From positions 1 through 16,063 of the forward strand of contig JAUXBJ010000005.1 of NCBI GenBank assembly GCA_030619425.1: a stretch of 16,063 nucleotides of DNA, written 5' to 3'. This DNA is from a bacterium. GTDB taxonomy: Bacteria; Zixibacteria; MSB-5A5; GN15; FEB-12. Below, piece after piece: positions 8,230 through 14,909 of the stretch (its first letter is position 1; each line of letters opens with the position of its first letter). Position numbers and translations under genes: made by a program. Below the pieces are notes generated by a model. It saw only the letters and a program-made list of their open reading frames with translations, had not been told where the DNA came from and did no database searches.

Positions 8230-8342
8230 GTCATTGCGAGTGACCGAAGGCACTCGTGCCGTAGGGAGCGCGGCAATCTCATTGGGCGCGGAGCGAGATC
8301 GCCGCAGTCGTCCCGCGCGGCGCGGGACTCCCTCGCGATGAC
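8230..8342. repeat. 113-bp palindromic interspersed element (GTCATTGCGAG type)
   Basis: The termini GTCATTGCGAG (8230-8240) and CTCGCGATGAC (8332-8342) are inverted repeats with one G:T-compatible mismatch. Inside, CGGCAATCTC (8271-8280) pairs with GAGATCGCCG (8295-8304), again with one mismatch. GTCCCGCG (8310-8317) pairs perfectly with CGCGGGAC (8321-8328) over a 3-nt loop, and GGCAC/GTGCC (8249-8260) forms a small hairpin. The result is a cloverleaf-like fold. From memory, closely similar GTCATTGCGAG...GGCAATCTC palindromes are scattered between genes in many bacterial genomes and look like non-autonomous mobile repeats. This copy lies between the fusion gene and the CYTH gene. Confidence 0.75.
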
Positions 8343-8358
8343 GGTTTCTGGGCAGTAT

Positions 8359-8378
8359 CGCAGGAATGCTGTCCTGCG
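8359..8378 (-). terminator. Stem-loop just downstream of the fusion gene (candidate terminator)
   Basis: CGCAGGA (8359-8365) and TCCTGCG (8372-8378) form a perfect 7-bp stem with a 6-nt loop, six bases past the stop codon ending at 8385. No T-run follows on the minus strand, so it is not a canonical intrinsic terminator. It may stabilise the operon's 3' end or cause only partial termination. TCCTGCG occurs again inside the end of the gene (about 8392-8398), allowing an alternative pairing. Confidence 0.3.
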
Positions 8379-8384
8379 GCGTTA

Positions 8385-10886
8385 CTACCCTTCCTGCGAC
8401 TCTTCGACGAAAGAACGGTAACGCTCGATAAGGGCCTCGGTACTTACCGCCGCCGGCGACTCAGCCAGAATATTGAATGCAGCCGTCATGCGGTCAGGCG
8501 CCACCAGCACCCAGCCGTCATTCTCAAAGATCCGAACGCCGTCAATCAACTGGCGCTCCTTGTCGTCGGTGCCGACGATCAGCTTGCGCATGACGGTTCC
8601 TTTCATCGACCAGGGACACGGCACCGAAATAGATCGCCGGATGAGATATTCGTACTTCTTGCGCAGCGAACCCAGGCGTGTCTTGGTGGCGGCCATCATC
8701 TCCAGCAGTTTCACAGCGGCCAGCATAGCATCGGCGCCCATCTGGAAGCCGGGGAAAATAAAACCGCCGCGGGTGCCCCCGACAAAATCGACATCGCCTC
8801 GACCGTAGACCTCCATCATAGCCAGATGATCGTTGGCCACCCGAATCACCTCGACGCCATACTCGGCTGCAATCTTCTCCACCCCCATCGAAGCCGCGAC
8901 CGGCACCGCTATTTTCTTTGCCTCGTGAGTGGACAAGAAGAGGTCGGTTACGATCAAAAGCAGAAGATGGCTGTCGACCGGTTGCCCCATTTCGTCGACG
9001 GCAGTGAGCTTCTCGGCGGCTGAGTTCAACAGAAAACCGACATCACAGTGGAGCGAGGTAACGATTGAAGACAGTTGCACAATTGCCTGACTGTGTTCTT
9101 CGGGCGAACTGGAGAACTTACGCGGATTCAGGTTGGCGTTCAACTCGATGGCTGAGATGCCAAGGTTGAAAAACAGAGTCGGGAAAATCTGGCTGGAAGA
9201 ACCGTTAGAGTGGTCTATCACCAGCTTGAAACCGGCTTTTCTTATCACCTCGCTGTCTATATCGTTCATGAAATCGGCTCGATAATCCTCCTGAACCATC
9301 TGGGGCATTTCCAGATGTCCGATCGTATCCAGCGAGGCACGTTCAAACTCCTCCCCGAAATAGATACGTTCGACCTTCTTTGTTTTGGAGGTCGGCAGAT
9401 CCAGTCCTGAACCATCGAAGAATATGCAGTCGATCAGGCGATAGTCCTGCGGGTTGTGGCGGACATAAATGCCGGCGGCAAAGTCACCCTTGCCCAAACC
9501 GTGGCGAACCACCGGAATCGGAAGCATCTCGAGGTCGGACACGTTGACACCCGCTGCCAACAGACCCGAGATGAGCCCGCGCTTGAGAAGTCGCGAGGTG
9601 TCGGAAGCATCACGGCTGGTCACGACAGCACTGCCCGGTCCCACGAAAGCTCCGAAGGCGGCGCCGATACGCACCAACATTTCCGGCGTGATTTCAACCA
9701 GGGCCAGCCCGGTTATCTTGGAGTCGGTGAACAGTTCACGGTTCCACTTTTCTCCCCAGACCATCGATGTTGAGACAATAGCGCCGGCATCAACAGTCTT
9801 GCCCGGCCAGATTTTGCAGTTGGCGCGCACCGTGGCGCCGTTGCCGACAGAGCAATCATCGGACACGATGACTTCATCGAGGAGTTGCACATTCTGCCCG
9901 ATCCGGGAATGAAAACCAACCACGGCGTGACTCATGTTCGTTTCACTGCCGACGACGCTGTCGTCCCACAAGACTGAGTTGGTCAAAGAGCACCCCGTCC
10001 CCACCCAACTGCGGTGTCCGATAACGCAGTTGCGCAGCTTCGTCCCGGGACCGATTGAGACATCATTGCCGAGGATCACCTTGCCGTGTAGCTGTACGCT
10101 GTCGCCGATCTGGACATTATCGCCTCGGTACAAAGTCAAGTCGTCACTCTCTTCGACCACGGTCTTGAGATCGAGATGCAAGTTTCCATCGAACAAGTCA
10201 GCATGTACCCGTCGGTACTCAGCAACGTTACCGACGTCCTTCCAGTAACCCTCCATGATCTTGCCGAACAGCCCCATTTCCCTCGACAGCATAAGCGGGA
10301 ACAGATTCTGCGAAAAATCGAAATTGGTATGGGGAGGAATGAGCCTGACAGCGTCCGGCTCAAGTATGTAAATGCCGGTATTGATGGTATCGGAGAAGGC
10401 TTCACCCCAGGAGGGTTTCTCCAGAAAGCGGACAATCCGACCGTCGGAGTCGGTTATCACGATGCCATACGCCAGCGGGTTCTCCCGGCGTGTCAACAAC
10501 AGCGTCGCTTGCGATTGCTTCTCCCGGTGCCATGCGATCGCCTCGCCTAGATCGAAATCGGTGATGAGATCGCCGGAAATAATCAATACCGGTTCGTCGG
10601 CCGATTCAAGAGCAAAGCGAACGGCGCCGGCGGTACCATAGTCATCATCCGGCTGGACGTAATCCATGGTCACCCCGAAAGCACTGCCGTCGCCGAAATG
10701 GTTGCGGATATGCTCAGCTTGAAAATACACCAGCGATGTGATGTGATCGATACCGTGCTTCGCCAGAAGCGAAACAACATGCTCCATCATCGGCAGGTTG
10801 CCGATTGGCGCCATCGGTTTCGGTATGTTTATCGTCAGCGGCCTCAATCGGGTACCGAACCCACCGGCCATTATTACTGCTTTCAT
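8385..10886 (-). CDS. Mannose-1-phosphate guanylyltransferase-like / phosphomannomutase-like fusion with degenerate mutase domain
   Basis: The 833-residue protein has three parts. Residues 1-240 are a nucleotidyltransferase with GGFGTRLRPLT (8-18), Lys23, the metal-binding Asp106 in IISGDL, and FLEKPSWGEAF/NTGIYILEP, closest to GDP-mannose pyrophosphorylases. Residues about 255-385 are a left-handed beta-helix of hexapeptide repeats. Residues about 410-825 follow the phosphomannomutase/phosphoglucomutase fold. The expected activity is NDP-sugar synthesis, probably GDP-mannose from mannose 1-phosphate and GTP; the nucleotide and sugar are inferred. All four mutase loops are altered. The TASHNP serine loop reads YVRHNP (Arg476 for Ser), the DGDADR metal loop reads NSAAEK (621-626), the GEESGH sugar loop reads GTRGGF (704-709), and the RPSGTEP phosphate loop reads APDRMTA. 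The mutase half is therefore probably inactive and may be structural or regulatory. GGAG lies 7 bases before the ATG. It is the last gene of the operon, 29 bp after the HAD gene. Confidence 0.9.
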   Translation of the reverse strand: MKAVIMAGGFGTRLRPLTINIPKPMAPIGNLPMMEHVVSLLAKHGIDHITSLVYFQAEHIRNHFGDGSAFGVTMDYVQPDDDYGTAGAVRFALESADEPVLIISGDLITDFDLGEAIAWHREKQSQATLLLTRRENPLAYGIVITDSDGRIVRFLEKPSWGEAFSDTINTGIYILEPDAVRLIPPHTNFDFSQNLFPLMLSREMGLFGKIMEGYWKDVGNVAEYRRVHADLFDGNLHLDLKTVVEESDDLTLYRGDNVQIGDSVQLHGKVILGNDVSIGPGTKLRNCVIGHRSWVGTGCSLTNSVLWDDSVVGSETNMSHAVVGFHSRIGQNVQLLDEVIVSDDCSVGNGATVRANCKIWPGKTVDAGAIVSTSMVWGEKWNRELFTDSKITGLALVEITPEMLVRIGAAFGAFVGPGSAVVTSRDASDTSRLLKRGLISGLLAAGVNVSDLEMLPIPVVRHGLGKGDFAAGIYVRHNPQDYRLIDCIFFDGSGLDLPTSKTKKVERIYFGEEFERASLDTIGHLEMPQMVQEDYRADFMNDIDSEVIRKAGFKLVIDHSNGSSSQIFPTLFFNLGISAIELNANLNPRKFSSSPEEHSQAIVQLSSIVTSLHCDVGFLLNSAAEKLTAVDEMGQPVDSHLLLLIVTDLFLSTHEAKKIAVPVAASMGVEKIAAEYGVEVIRVANDHLAMMEVYGRGDVDFVGGTRGGFIFPGFQMGADAMLAAVKLLEMMAATKTRLGSLRKKYEYLIRRSISVPCPWSMKGTVMRKLIVGTDDKERQLIDGVRIFENDGWVLVAPDRMTAAFNILAESPAAVSTEALIERYRSFVEESQEG

Positions 10887-10915
10887 TCGTTGACTCCGCT
10901 CAACTTCTGTGATGA

Positions 10916-11572
10916 TCAGTCTCTCATGTATCCACGTTCCATCAGGTATCGAGAAACATCAATAAACGTGTCGTACTTAACATGGTCAATATTGCGCAAG
11001 ACACAATATTGTTCAAGGTCTTTCTTAGCGAAAACCAGATCAGCCTCGCTCACCCCGCAGGCGTCCGAGTAACCGTCGCCGATAAACACGATGGCTGTCT
11101 CCGGATGTCGCTCGCGGTACTCACGGATTCGCTCCCCCTTGCAACTGCCGCAGCGATCGCACGACTTATTGTCGTATGGAAAAGTGACCGTCAGGCCACC
11201 GTTCTCCAGAAGACCGGTGTTAGCGATTACCGGCAGGTCGGACAGACCAAAGCGCTTGAGAACATACTTGATATAGAAATCCAGCCCGTCGGATAGTATG
11301 ATCAGATCAGTGTCATTAGACCGGCATTGTCGCACAAAGTCTTCGAAGCCCCGATTGAGTTCAAACTGGTCAAGAAACCGAAATATCTCATCCGGTGCGG
11401 CGTGTACCATCGCCGCTTCCTTAAGAAGGCAATCACGCGTGGACAGAGCACCGCTTTTCCAGAGTGGAACCAGTTCAGCGTTTCTCCCCTGCGAGAAATG
11501 GTGAAACAGGTTGTATCCGATATCGCGCCGGGAAACAGTGCCGTCAAAGTCAGCGAAGATTGTTGTCTTCAT
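10916..11572 (-). CDS. HAD-superfamily phosphatase, MtnX/phosphoserine-phosphatase-like
   Basis: The 218 residues hold all four HAD motifs. DFDGTV carries nucleophile Asp8 and acid/base Asp10. Ser94 lies in LIILSDG, Lys145 follows a Cys cluster, and GDGYSD starts at 165 with the metal-binding aspartates. The helical cap after the first motif and a C138-x2-C141-x2-C144-Lys pattern resemble MtnX-like (HAD-IB) phosphatases; MtnX dephosphorylates 2-hydroxy-3-keto-5-methylthiopentenyl 1-phosphate in methionine salvage. No other salvage gene is visible, so the substrate remains open. Its place directly before the sugar-nucleotidyltransferase fusion makes a sugar phosphate another possibility. The ATG at 11572 overlaps the TGA of the upstream small membrane gene by four bases, indicating translational coupling. 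The three-Cys cluster could bind a metal, but that is a guess from spacing. Confidence 0.85.
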   Translation of the reverse strand: MKTTIFADFDGTVSRRDIGYNLFHHFSQGRNAELVPLWKSGALSTRDCLLKEAAMVHAAPDEIFRFLDQFELNRGFEDFVRQCRSNDTDLIILSDGLDFYIKYVLKRFGLSDLPVIANTGLLENGGLTVTFPYDNKSCDRCGSCKGERIREYRERHPETAIVFIGDGYSDACGVSEADLVFAKKDLEQYCVLRNIDHVKYDTFIDVSRYLMERGYMRD

Positions 11573-11859
11573 GAAAACAGAAACCTTATCACTACTATTG
11601 AAGCCAGTATAGTCAACAGCGTGTATGCAAGCAGCCAGTGGCGGTAAAGTCGTGACCGTCGAAATTGTTCAGCAAGGATCACCACCTTGGCCACCGTGGC
11701 TATCAGGGCGAGCAGAACTCCGACCCAGGCCAGCCGCTCTGCAAACGGATTTCCTACCATTGCCAAAACCATTGCGCTCGTCAACACGAGGAACAGCCCG
11801 CGCCAGGCACAGCGCTGGAACTTGACCAGCAACTTGAGATTGAAGAAGTGCTCCGTCAC
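11569..11859 (-). CDS. DUF1634-like small membrane protein
   Basis: The start is placed at GTG 11859, giving 96 residues. This GTG overlaps the permease stop (GTGA), and GAGG lies 7 bases upstream. An ATG at 11940 in the same frame would add 27 residues that overlap the permease gene by 85 bases and has no supporting context. The protein has three predicted membrane helices (about 20-35, 43-66 and 73-95), with Arg-rich EQFRRSRLYRH between helices 2 and 3. The layout and the GVLLALIATVAKVV...RLYRHWLLAY pattern recall DUF1634, a family of small membrane proteins often encoded beside TauE/SafE permeases. The usual ATP-x-LR at the end of helix 2 appears as ATVAKV, so the match is not perfect. It probably acts with the adjoining permease; the mechanism is not known. 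Confidence 0.7.
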   Translation of the reverse strand: MTEHFFNLKLLVKFQRCAWRGLFLVLTSAMVLAMVGNPFAERLAWVGVLLALIATVAKVVILAEQFRRSRLYRHWLLAYTLLTILASIVVIRFLFS

Positions 11860-12629
11860 CACCACGCCTCGATTACATGCCATGATAATCGCTGCGACAG
11901 GTAAATCGCAACGGCGACATACAGCGTTTTTACCATCCACGGGCGAGCCCGGGTTCCCAGGATGCTGCCGAGCTTGGCGCCGACGATCATGCCGAAAACC
12001 ACCGGGGGCAGTATCAACAGGTTGATCCGATCGTTCAGAAAGTAGACGGCGCAGGCGGCGGCGGCCGAGAAGCCAATGACCAGCGATGATGTGCCGCGCG
12101 CTGTCGACAGTGAGACACCGCCAACCAGGAACAACAACGGTACGAGTAACTCCCCGCCGCCGATTCCGATCAGCCCGGCCAGCGCGCCGATGAACAACGC
12201 CAGGACTGCACAGAGAGGATAGCGGTCATGTCTGATCCTTTTGAATGTCGACACGCTCTGAGAACCTGTGCCAACCAGCAGTTGCACCGCGGTAAACAGG
12301 AGGACCGCTGTCAGAGCCAGACGCGTGACGTCGGACGGCACGACCGTGCTGAGGTAACTGCCGGTGATGTTCCCCATCACCATGACCAGAGCAATAATCA
12401 CGGTCAACTCCAGATCGACCATTCCCTTCTTGAGATAGGAGTTGGAGGCCGCAAACGAACTGGCTACGATGGCCGTCAGCGAAACCGGTACCGCCTCTCT
12501 AACCCCGATGCCCCCGAAGACAGCCATGAGCGGCACCAGGACAACACCGCCCCCGACTCCCAGCAACCCGCCCATCAGCCCGGCTCCGACACCGCACAGA
12601 ACATAAACGATAAGTTCGTTCGGTATCAT
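11856..12629 (-). CDS. TauE/SafE-family permease (sulfite exporter-type)
   Basis: This 257-residue, multi-helix inner-membrane protein is built from two homologous halves. Each half begins with a Gly-rich motif: GLLGVGGGVVLVPLM near residue 20-35 and GLIGIGGGELLVPLLF near 150-165. Family members move small sulfur or carbon anions such as sulfite, sulfoacetate or taurine-derived ions; the substrate here cannot be assigned. The ATG at 12629 overlaps the peptidase stop by four bases (ATGA), and the 3' end overlaps the next gene's GTG, so translation of the three genes is probably coupled. No sulfur-metabolism gene is visible in the window, which argues against a narrow assignment to sulfite export. 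Confidence 0.9.
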   Translation of the reverse strand: MIPNELIVYVLCGVGAGLMGGLLGVGGGVVLVPLMAVFGGIGVREAVPVSLTAIVASSFAASNSYLKKGMVDLELTVIIALVMVMGNITGSYLSTVVPSDVTRLALTAVLLFTAVQLLVGTGSQSVSTFKRIRHDRYPLCAVLALFIGALAGLIGIGGGELLVPLLFLVGGVSLSTARGTSSLVIGFSAAAACAVYFLNDRINLLILPPVVFGMIVGAKLGSILGTRARPWMVKTLYVAVAIYLSQRLSWHVIEAWW

Positions 12630-14191
12630 CGAAGCTCAATCCTCTTTGCTGCAAAGGCGATTTGGTCCGATCCTTTCATCACCACCTCGTCATAGGCCCG
12701 GTAGGTAGAATAGGCGCGCTCGAAAGCGAGTTGAGCCAGTCGCATCTTGAGATATGGTTTGTACTCGAAAAGTCGCCGCCGGTTATGCACCCGGGCCAAC
12801 TCGGCCAAGCCGGAGGCCATGGCCTGGATTTGTTCGGAGCTGCTTTCCAGTTCGGCCAGCACAAGGACGCTATCAGCACGCCGGGTCAACTCCGACGGGT
12901 ATTCGAATTCGTCGCTGATGAATTCGGCCAACTGTTCAATCCAGATATCATCCAACCCGCCGCGATCGGCGTGAGCAATAATCTCAGCTTGGTTGTTGTG
13001 AGCGAAACGATGCAGAAGAAACGAATTCTCCAGAGCGCGAATGTAATCATCCGATGTGGGTGATAGGTAGTAATAATCCGGCGGGAGTCCATGACCAATC
13101 TCATGCAGCATGGAATCGAAATCGTTAAGATATATCCCACCCTCGAAGTAGTAGCGCGAAATAGTAAGCCGAAGTCCGTCGTCCTCAAAAAACCGCAGGT
13201 ATCCCTGGACCAACCCTTTGCCAAAAGTGGTATCCCCTACCAGGACCGCGCGATTGTTTTGCTGGAGTGCCCCGGCTACGATTTCTGAGGCCGATGCCGA
13301 ACCGCGATCAACCAGCACCGCCATCGGCAAACCGTGCGCACGATCATCACCGTCGACAGTGAAGCTCTCGTCATTCCACCGCGAGCGACCATCGGTGCCG
13401 ACCACGAATAATCCGTCCTCAAGAAACAGACTGGCCGTAGCGTGTGCTTCGACGAACAAACCACCCGGATTCCCCCGCAAATCCAGGATCACACCCCTGG
13501 CTGCGCTCTCGGGACCGGCCAGTGAATCCAGCGCCGACGCGACCTCGTCGACGGCGCCCGGTGCAAAGTCGGTCAACCTGATGTACACCACGCTGTCCGG
13601 CGTATAGCCGGCATAGACGACGTGGCGATACGCCACCTCGCGCCGTTCAACCACGATTTCCAGACTGTCATCATCGCACGGTCGATATATCTGCAACATC
13701 ACGCTGGTGCCATCCTCACCCCGCAGAAACAGCGTCGCCTCGTTAGGCGTCCGGTCAGCAAGGAGATTCGAATCGGCAGCGACGATGATATCGCCGCTCA
13801 AAAGACCGGCCGCTTTCCCCGGACCATCATCACGAACCGAGTAGACCCGCAAACCGTCCTGGTGTCCGGTGACAGTTACGCCGATACCCCCGTAGTGGCC
13901 CTCTCGCTGCTGTCGTTTTTCCTCGAATTCCACAGGGGACACATAGCCCGAATACCGATCCAACACGTCCATCATCGCTCGCCGCCCGGAGATTACCAAG
14001 TGATCCCAGTCCACCTCGCCGTTGTGATGCTCATCCACCAGACGGGCGACGGTCACCATGTGGAAGGCGTGCTCAAGTCCGGGATCAGACAGGACGTAGA
14101 GTACCATACCGCCGCTCAACAGAATCATGGCGCCAAGCAGCGTCGTGGCAATCAGAATCGATCGCCGATCAAACGTCGCGTATCGAGTCAT
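12626..14191 (-). CDS. S41 C-terminal processing peptidase (CtpA-like)
   Basis: The 521-residue protein begins with a short cytoplasmic stretch and an uncleaved-looking membrane anchor (about 11-34), putting the rest outside the membrane. A PDZ domain follows (about 97-170, starting near HYGGIGVTVTG), then the S41 protease core. The catalytic dyad is Ser300 in GSASASEI and Lys325 in TFGKG, exactly 25 residues apart as in CtpB, with the supporting Gln329. Such proteases trim or degrade periplasmic or membrane-associated proteins recognised by their C-termini through the PDZ domain. About 130 residues after the core (about 390-521) are helical, charged and not recognised. The gene overlaps thymidylate kinase upstream and the TauE permease downstream by four bases each. 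All catalytic residues are intact; the target is unknown. Confidence 0.93.
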   Translation of the reverse strand: MTRYATFDRRSILIATTLLGAMILLSGGMVLYVLSDPGLEHAFHMVTVARLVDEHHNGEVDWDHLVISGRRAMMDVLDRYSGYVSPVEFEEKRQQREGHYGGIGVTVTGHQDGLRVYSVRDDGPGKAAGLLSGDIIVAADSNLLADRTPNEATLFLRGEDGTSVMLQIYRPCDDDSLEIVVERREVAYRHVVYAGYTPDSVVYIRLTDFAPGAVDEVASALDSLAGPESAARGVILDLRGNPGGLFVEAHATASLFLEDGLFVVGTDGRSRWNDESFTVDGDDRAHGLPMAVLVDRGSASASEIVAGALQQNNRAVLVGDTTFGKGLVQGYLRFFEDDGLRLTISRYYFEGGIYLNDFDSMLHEIGHGLPPDYYYLSPTSDDYIRALENSFLLHRFAHNNQAEIIAHADRGGLDDIWIEQLAEFISDEFEYPSELTRRADSVLVLAELESSSEQIQAMASGLAELARVHNRRRLFEYKPYLKMRLAQLAFERAYSTYRAYDEVVMKGSDQIAFAAKRIELR

Positions 14192-14820
14192 AACCTGGCG
14201 ATTCGACGGTCGAGAATAGTTCGGATACTCTGAAACACTTCGTCAATGGAGTGGCCGGCATCCACGACCTTTATGCGTTGACGTTCTTTGCGGGCAATCT
14301 CCAGAAAACCGGAGCGCACCCGCGTAAAAAACGCCTTTGGTTGCGACTCCAATCGGTCCGGGCGCTCGCTGCGACGACCTTGGGCAGTGCGAAGATCAAG
14401 ATCGAGAAGAAAAGTCAGATCCGGCTTAAGATTACCAACGGCCAGGCGGTTCAGGCCTCGTACCATGCGGATGTCCAGTTTTCTCCCGAACCCCTGGTAA
14501 GCGGTGGTACTATCATAAAACCGGTCGCACAGCACTGTGTGACCAGCGGCCAGGAGCGGCCTGATCTCCTGACTGGTAAGCTCCGACCGCGCCGCTTCGT
14601 ACAACAGCAGTTCCGTCACCGGTGCAATCGACAACTTTTCGTCAAGCAGGATATCCCGGATTCTCTCGGCCGTGGCCGTGGCGCCGGGTTCGCGCAGCAG
14701 TTTAACCCGCATACCCCGAGCTGCAAGATACTGGTAAGTCAAGATGGCCTGGGTTGTCTTACCGCAACCGTCGATACCTTCAAAAGTGACAAAAAGAGCT
14801 TTGGATTTCTTCGCGGTCAC
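14188..14820 (-). CDS. tmk: Thymidylate kinase
   Basis: This kinase phosphorylates dTMP to dTDP with ATP in dTTP synthesis. The 210 residues fit the family. Visible elements are the P-loop GIDGCGKT (15-22), the REPG substrate loop (43-46), DRF (99-101, usually DRY) followed by DSTTAYQG (103-110), the FLLDLDL strand and an Arg-rich lid RRSERPDR (149-156). The start is GTG 14820, supported by GAGG eight bases upstream. It is the first gene of the minus-strand operon and begins only 26 bases after the T-run of the preceding terminator, so its promoter must lie within or upstream of that hairpin, or some transcription reads through. The TGA overlaps the ATG of the S41 peptidase. Confidence 0.96.
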   Translation of the reverse strand: MTAKKSKALFVTFEGIDGCGKTTQAILTYQYLAARGMRVKLLREPGATATAERIRDILLDEKLSIAPVTELLLYEAARSELTSQEIRPLLAAGHTVLCDRFYDSTTAYQGFGRKLDIRMVRGLNRLAVGNLKPDLTFLLDLDLRTAQGRRSERPDRLESQPKAFFTRVRSGFLEIARKERQRIKVVDAGHSIDEVFQSIRTILDRRIARL

Positions 14821-14846
14821 GATGTTATCCTCACGCAGTGCATTTC

Positions 14847-14880
14847 AAAAAAAGACCGGCGAATTCCTGAATCGCCGGTC
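14847..14880 (-). terminator. Rho-independent terminator after inositol-3-phosphate synthase
   Basis: On the minus strand, GACCGGCGA (14880-14872) pairs perfectly with TCGCCGGTC (14862-14854) around a 9-nt loop. It is followed immediately by seven T residues (14853-14847). This is a textbook intrinsic terminator 29 bases past the synthase stop codon, and it separates that gene from the tmk operon. Confidence 0.9.
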
Positions 14881-14909
14881 AAGGTAGTCAAATCAGTATC
14901 GGCAACAAA

